A DNA stretch of 64,000 bases from Spiro-02 sp034114085 (lineage in GTDB: Bacteria > Spirochaetota > Spirochaetia > Sphaerochaetales > Sphaerochaetaceae): positions 1 through 64,000 of the forward strand of contig JAXEWB010000040.1 of assembly GCA_034114085.1 (NCBI GenBank). Direction: 5' to 3'. The translations under genes and the position numbers were made by a program. Below, piece by piece: positions 61,877 to 64,000 of this stretch; the stretch's first letter is position 1, and every line of letters begins with the position of its first letter. The notes below the pieces were generated by a model. The model ran no database searches. It saw only the letters and a program-made list of their open reading frames with translations, and was not told where the DNA came from.

Positions 61877-63133
61877 ATGTACGCACAACTAGGCGCCATT
61901 GTAGTGTTGCTGATTCTTTCCGGTATCTTTTCCGCCACCGAAACAGCTTATACCTCACTATCGATTATTCAAAAAAAAGCCTTGGAATCCAAGAAGGGGC
62001 GGAATGCGAAAATAGCGTGCAGGCTCTCGCAGAATCCGGACCTGCTGCTCACCACGATCCTCGTAGGGAACAACGTGGTGAATATCAGCGCTTCGTCCCT
62101 GGTCACGACGTTTACAATCCAAGTCTTTGGGAACCAGTTCGTAGGGCTTGCGACGGGAGTGCTGACCGTACTGGTACTCATGTTCGGTGAGATAACCCCG
62201 AAACAGATCGCCCTTCACTACAACATCAACATCGTATTGGCGATGGCGTATCCTGTCCGTTTCCTGACAATCGTCCTTTTCCCCGTCATTTGGCTGTTCA
62301 AAACGCTCAGCAGAGGCATCACCAGGTTGTTCAGCCGCAAAAAGCAGAACCAGATGTCCGTCGAAGGCATCATGCACGTCCTTGATGTCGCGGAAGACGA
62401 GGGAGTCGTTGATGAATATGAATCCGACCTTGTCCAGCGCGTGCTGCATTTCAGCGAAACCCAAGTCAAGACAATCATGACGCATAGGACCGAAGTGTTC
62501 AAAGTATCCGATCAGCTGACGTTGCGGGAAGCGTTCCCGTCAATCGTCGCGAGTGGATACAGCAGGATTCCGGTCTATTCCGAAACTCCTGAGGAAATTA
62601 CCGGTATCCTTCTGCTCAGAGACATCCTCAAGGCGCAGGTGGACGGAAGGACTGATGAACCGATATCACACTTCGTCCATGAGCCGATATTCGTTCCGGA
62701 AACCCGTCATGTCGATGATATGTTCTTCCAGTTCAAACGCGATAAATTGCAGATCGCCGTCGTCCTGGATGAGTACGGGGGGTTGTCAGGAATCGTCACT
62801 ATGGAAGATGTAGCCGAACAGCTGTTCGGTGAACTGTACGATGAGCATGAGACTGGCGAGATGGAGCGGATCAAAGAGTCGGAGGGCTGTCCCGGCGCCT
62901 ACTTGGTCCAGGCCGATACCCCGTTCCAGCAACTGGTGGATGAGCTTGACATCTCTTGGCCGCATGCGGAAAAAATCGGTACTGTCGCGGCATATCTCAT
63001 GGAACTGTCCGGCAGGATCCCCGTCGAGGGCGATGTACTGGAGTCCCCCATCGGAAGCTTCAGAATCCTTTCCATGAAAGGAAAACGGGTAGAACAGGTG
63101 GAATTCACCCCGCATGAGGCCGAAGAAGACTAG
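61877..63133 (+). CDS. CNNM/CorC-type hemolysin-family membrane protein
   Basis: A 418-residue protein. DUF21 membrane domain (residues 1-170, SGIFSATETAYTSLSIIQKK; LTTILVGNNVVNI), then a CBS pair (SRIPVYSETPEEITGIL; VVLDEYGGLSGIVTMEDV) and a CorC/HlyC C-terminal domain (LDISWPHAEKIGTVAAYLM). Members are proposed cation (Mg2+, Co2+) transporters; the hemolysin name is historic. I start at 61877 because GGAGG ends 5 nt upstream, over the GTG at 61871. Confidence 0.88.
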   Translation: MYAQLGAIVVLLILSGIFSATETAYTSLSIIQKKALESKKGRNAKIACRLSQNPDLLLTTILVGNNVVNISASSLVTTFTIQVFGNQFVGLATGVLTVLVLMFGEITPKQIALHYNINIVLAMAYPVRFLTIVLFPVIWLFKTLSRGITRLFSRKKQNQMSVEGIMHVLDVAEDEGVVDEYESDLVQRVLHFSETQVKTIMTHRTEVFKVSDQLTLREAFPSIVASGYSRIPVYSETPEEITGILLLRDILKAQVDGRTDEPISHFVHEPIFVPETRHVDDMFFQFKRDKLQIAVVLDEYGGLSGIVTMEDVAEQLFGELYDEHETGEMERIKESEGCPGAYLVQADTPFQQLVDELDISWPHAEKIGTVAAYLMELSGRIPVEGDVLESPIGSFRILSMKGKRVEQVEFTPHEAEED

Positions 63134-63160
63134 GCTCAATGGCGCCAGGCCGTCGAGAGA

Positions 63161-63206
63161 ACGCCGCAAAAGAGTGTCCAGACACTTTTGAACGGCGTCC
63201 TTTTTT
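63161..63206 (+). terminator. Terminator after the CNNM-type gene
   Basis: ACGCCG with CGGCGT outer arms and AAAAG/TGTC inner pairing, followed by CCTTTTTTCTTTT, 28 nt after the stop. Confidence 0.75.
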
Positions 63207-63210
63207 CTTT

Positions 63211-63523
63211 TGCAGGGGAAGGATGTTCGGCGCTCCTTCATTTTGCCCCCGCAAGAACAGGGCTGGAAATGTTATTTCGCGCTTCACATTCTTCCACAAA
63301 GCGTTGCTTTTTTTACCGCATATCAGTACCTCAGCGATATGGGCGATGTAGGCGACATGAGCAATGAGAGCGGCTTAAGTGACCTCGACGGCAAACCGTA
63401 TGGATAAGCCCGCGCCCGGAATATAGGCCGAAAGGGGAAAAGCCCACCGCTACACATATATGCCCGTCGCATCCATGAATCAACAATAATTATGGACACC
63501 GGTCGAACCAGCGGTTCTGATTC
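63211..63523. other. Gene-free stretch
   Basis: About 310 nt without a coding frame on either strand or a recognisable site. Confidence 0.4.
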
Positions 63524-63802
63524 TTACGAAGTATGAGCCTCCAGGGCCCGTTGCCTTTGGGCATTTTCCCATGAATGGGTCGGATGGTCGCGCATGACGA
63601 ACTCCGCCTTGTCAGGATCCCCGCTTTCCAGTGTTTCAAGAATCAAGCGATGACGACATGTCCCGTCCTCGTTACCGCCGGACGCACGAATTCCATCGGT
63701 GATGAACTTCTTCAGGACGCCGGTCATGGACCCGACCAGTAGCGCAAGAAGCTCGTTGCCACTGAGCCTCCCAACCATACGATGGAATTCACATGTTTTG
63801 AA
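63524..63802 (-). pseudogene. C-terminal fragment of a GntR-family (FCD) regulator
   Basis: The frame reads CEFHRMVGRLSGNELLALLV and ends in HRLILETLESGDPDKAEFVM, the last part of an FCD ligand domain. The in-frame stop at about 63803-63805 cuts off the N-terminus, including the helix-turn-helix. So at most 90 of about 220 residues remain. A remnant of a second GntR repressor. Confidence 0.65.
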
Positions 63803-63882
63803 TCACCAGCGACCTTTTTATGCATATAGGTAGGAAATCAATGTGCAACGGTTCCCATATGGGCCGTAAAAAGGAGTTGGAC

Positions 63883-64000
63883 ATGACACAAAAACCATTT
63901 ACGAACATGACTGAAGCCGACATGAAATTCGGCTATTTCGTCATCGGACAAGGAGTCAAATATTGCAAACGACATTTGGGTGCCCCAGAGCAGTTCTTGC
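63883..64000 (+). CDS. Start of an unknown gene, 3'-truncated by the window
   Basis: AAGGAG precedes an ATG at 63883, and the frame stays open to the window edge (39 codons, MTQKPFTNMTEADMKFGYFV...). I do not recognise the family. The C-x5-H region (YCKRHLG) is too short to interpret. A GntR remnant lies divergently just upstream. Confidence 0.6.
   Translation, partial: MTQKPFTNMTEADMKFGYFVIGQGVKYCKRHLGAPEQFL

Overview
The window looks like a chromosomal segment of a strictly anaerobic, sugar-fermenting spirochaete, most likely of the Sphaerochaeta type; this is inference from gene content, not a database result. Supporting signs are a one-chain pyruvate:ferredoxin oxidoreductase, a class II (B12-dependent) ribonucleotide reductase, hybrid cluster protein with a small ferredoxin, CUT1 sugar ABC systems whose binding proteins have cleavage sites typical of this group, and moderate G+C. 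Both window edges cut genes.

Layout. 1-5.7 kb: the end of a DapA-family aldolase gene, a wrecked iron-alcohol-dehydrogenase gene, a DUF4867 gene, an acetyltransferase, diaminopropionate ammonia-lyase and a lipoprotein hydrolase. 5.7-9.5 kb: an MFS transporter, a nitroreductase and an SPFH/zinc-ribbon protein. 9.7-12.2 kb: a cupin-ferredoxin-hcp nitrosative/redox stress operon. 12.3-19.7 kb: a predicted sialic-acid (N-acetylneuraminate) catabolic regulon, with an ABC transporter, a GntR/FCD repressor, an N-acylglucosamine 2-epimerase and an N-acetylneuraminate lyase. All are linked by a shared operator centred on GTATAC/AATAC; a frameshifted methyltransferase gene sits among them. 19.9-21.4 kb: a MATE exporter behind a leader RNA with a terminator, a candidate riboswitch. 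21.4-28 kb: two hydrolases and pyruvate:ferredoxin oxidoreductase.

28.1-38.7 kb: a seven-gene polysaccharide/uronide operon (binding protein, two permeases, an unassigned toroid protein, GH88, DUF2264, zinc alcohol dehydrogenase), divergent from a LacI-type regulator. 38.8-39.1 kb: three palindromic repeats of about 100 bp. 39.1-48.5 kb: ribonucleotide reductase, two NifX-like proteins, glutamate dehydrogenase and a large receiver/ATP-grasp protein. 48.6-51 kb: a small accessory block, with a BglII-like restriction enzyme translationally coupled to an MT-A70 methyltransferase and a UDG-like protein. The block lies directly 3' of a strikingly short tmRNA-like gene.

51.2-57.4 kb: an ArsR-like regulator with a CPBP protease, and a parE-parC-rluA operon with overlapping start and stop codons. 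57.6-63.2 kb: lysoplasmalogenase-like, CorA, two GNAT proteins (one fused to a membrane domain) and a CNNM/hemolysin-type protein. The last 0.5 kb holds a GntR gene remnant and the start of an unknown gene.

Four genes (gntR at 16335, lacI at 37688, the receiver/ATP-grasp gene at 45483, the GNAT-membrane gene at 60557) lack a Shine-Dalgarno sequence and have a -10-like hexamer 6-8 nt before the start codon, so they may be leaderless.
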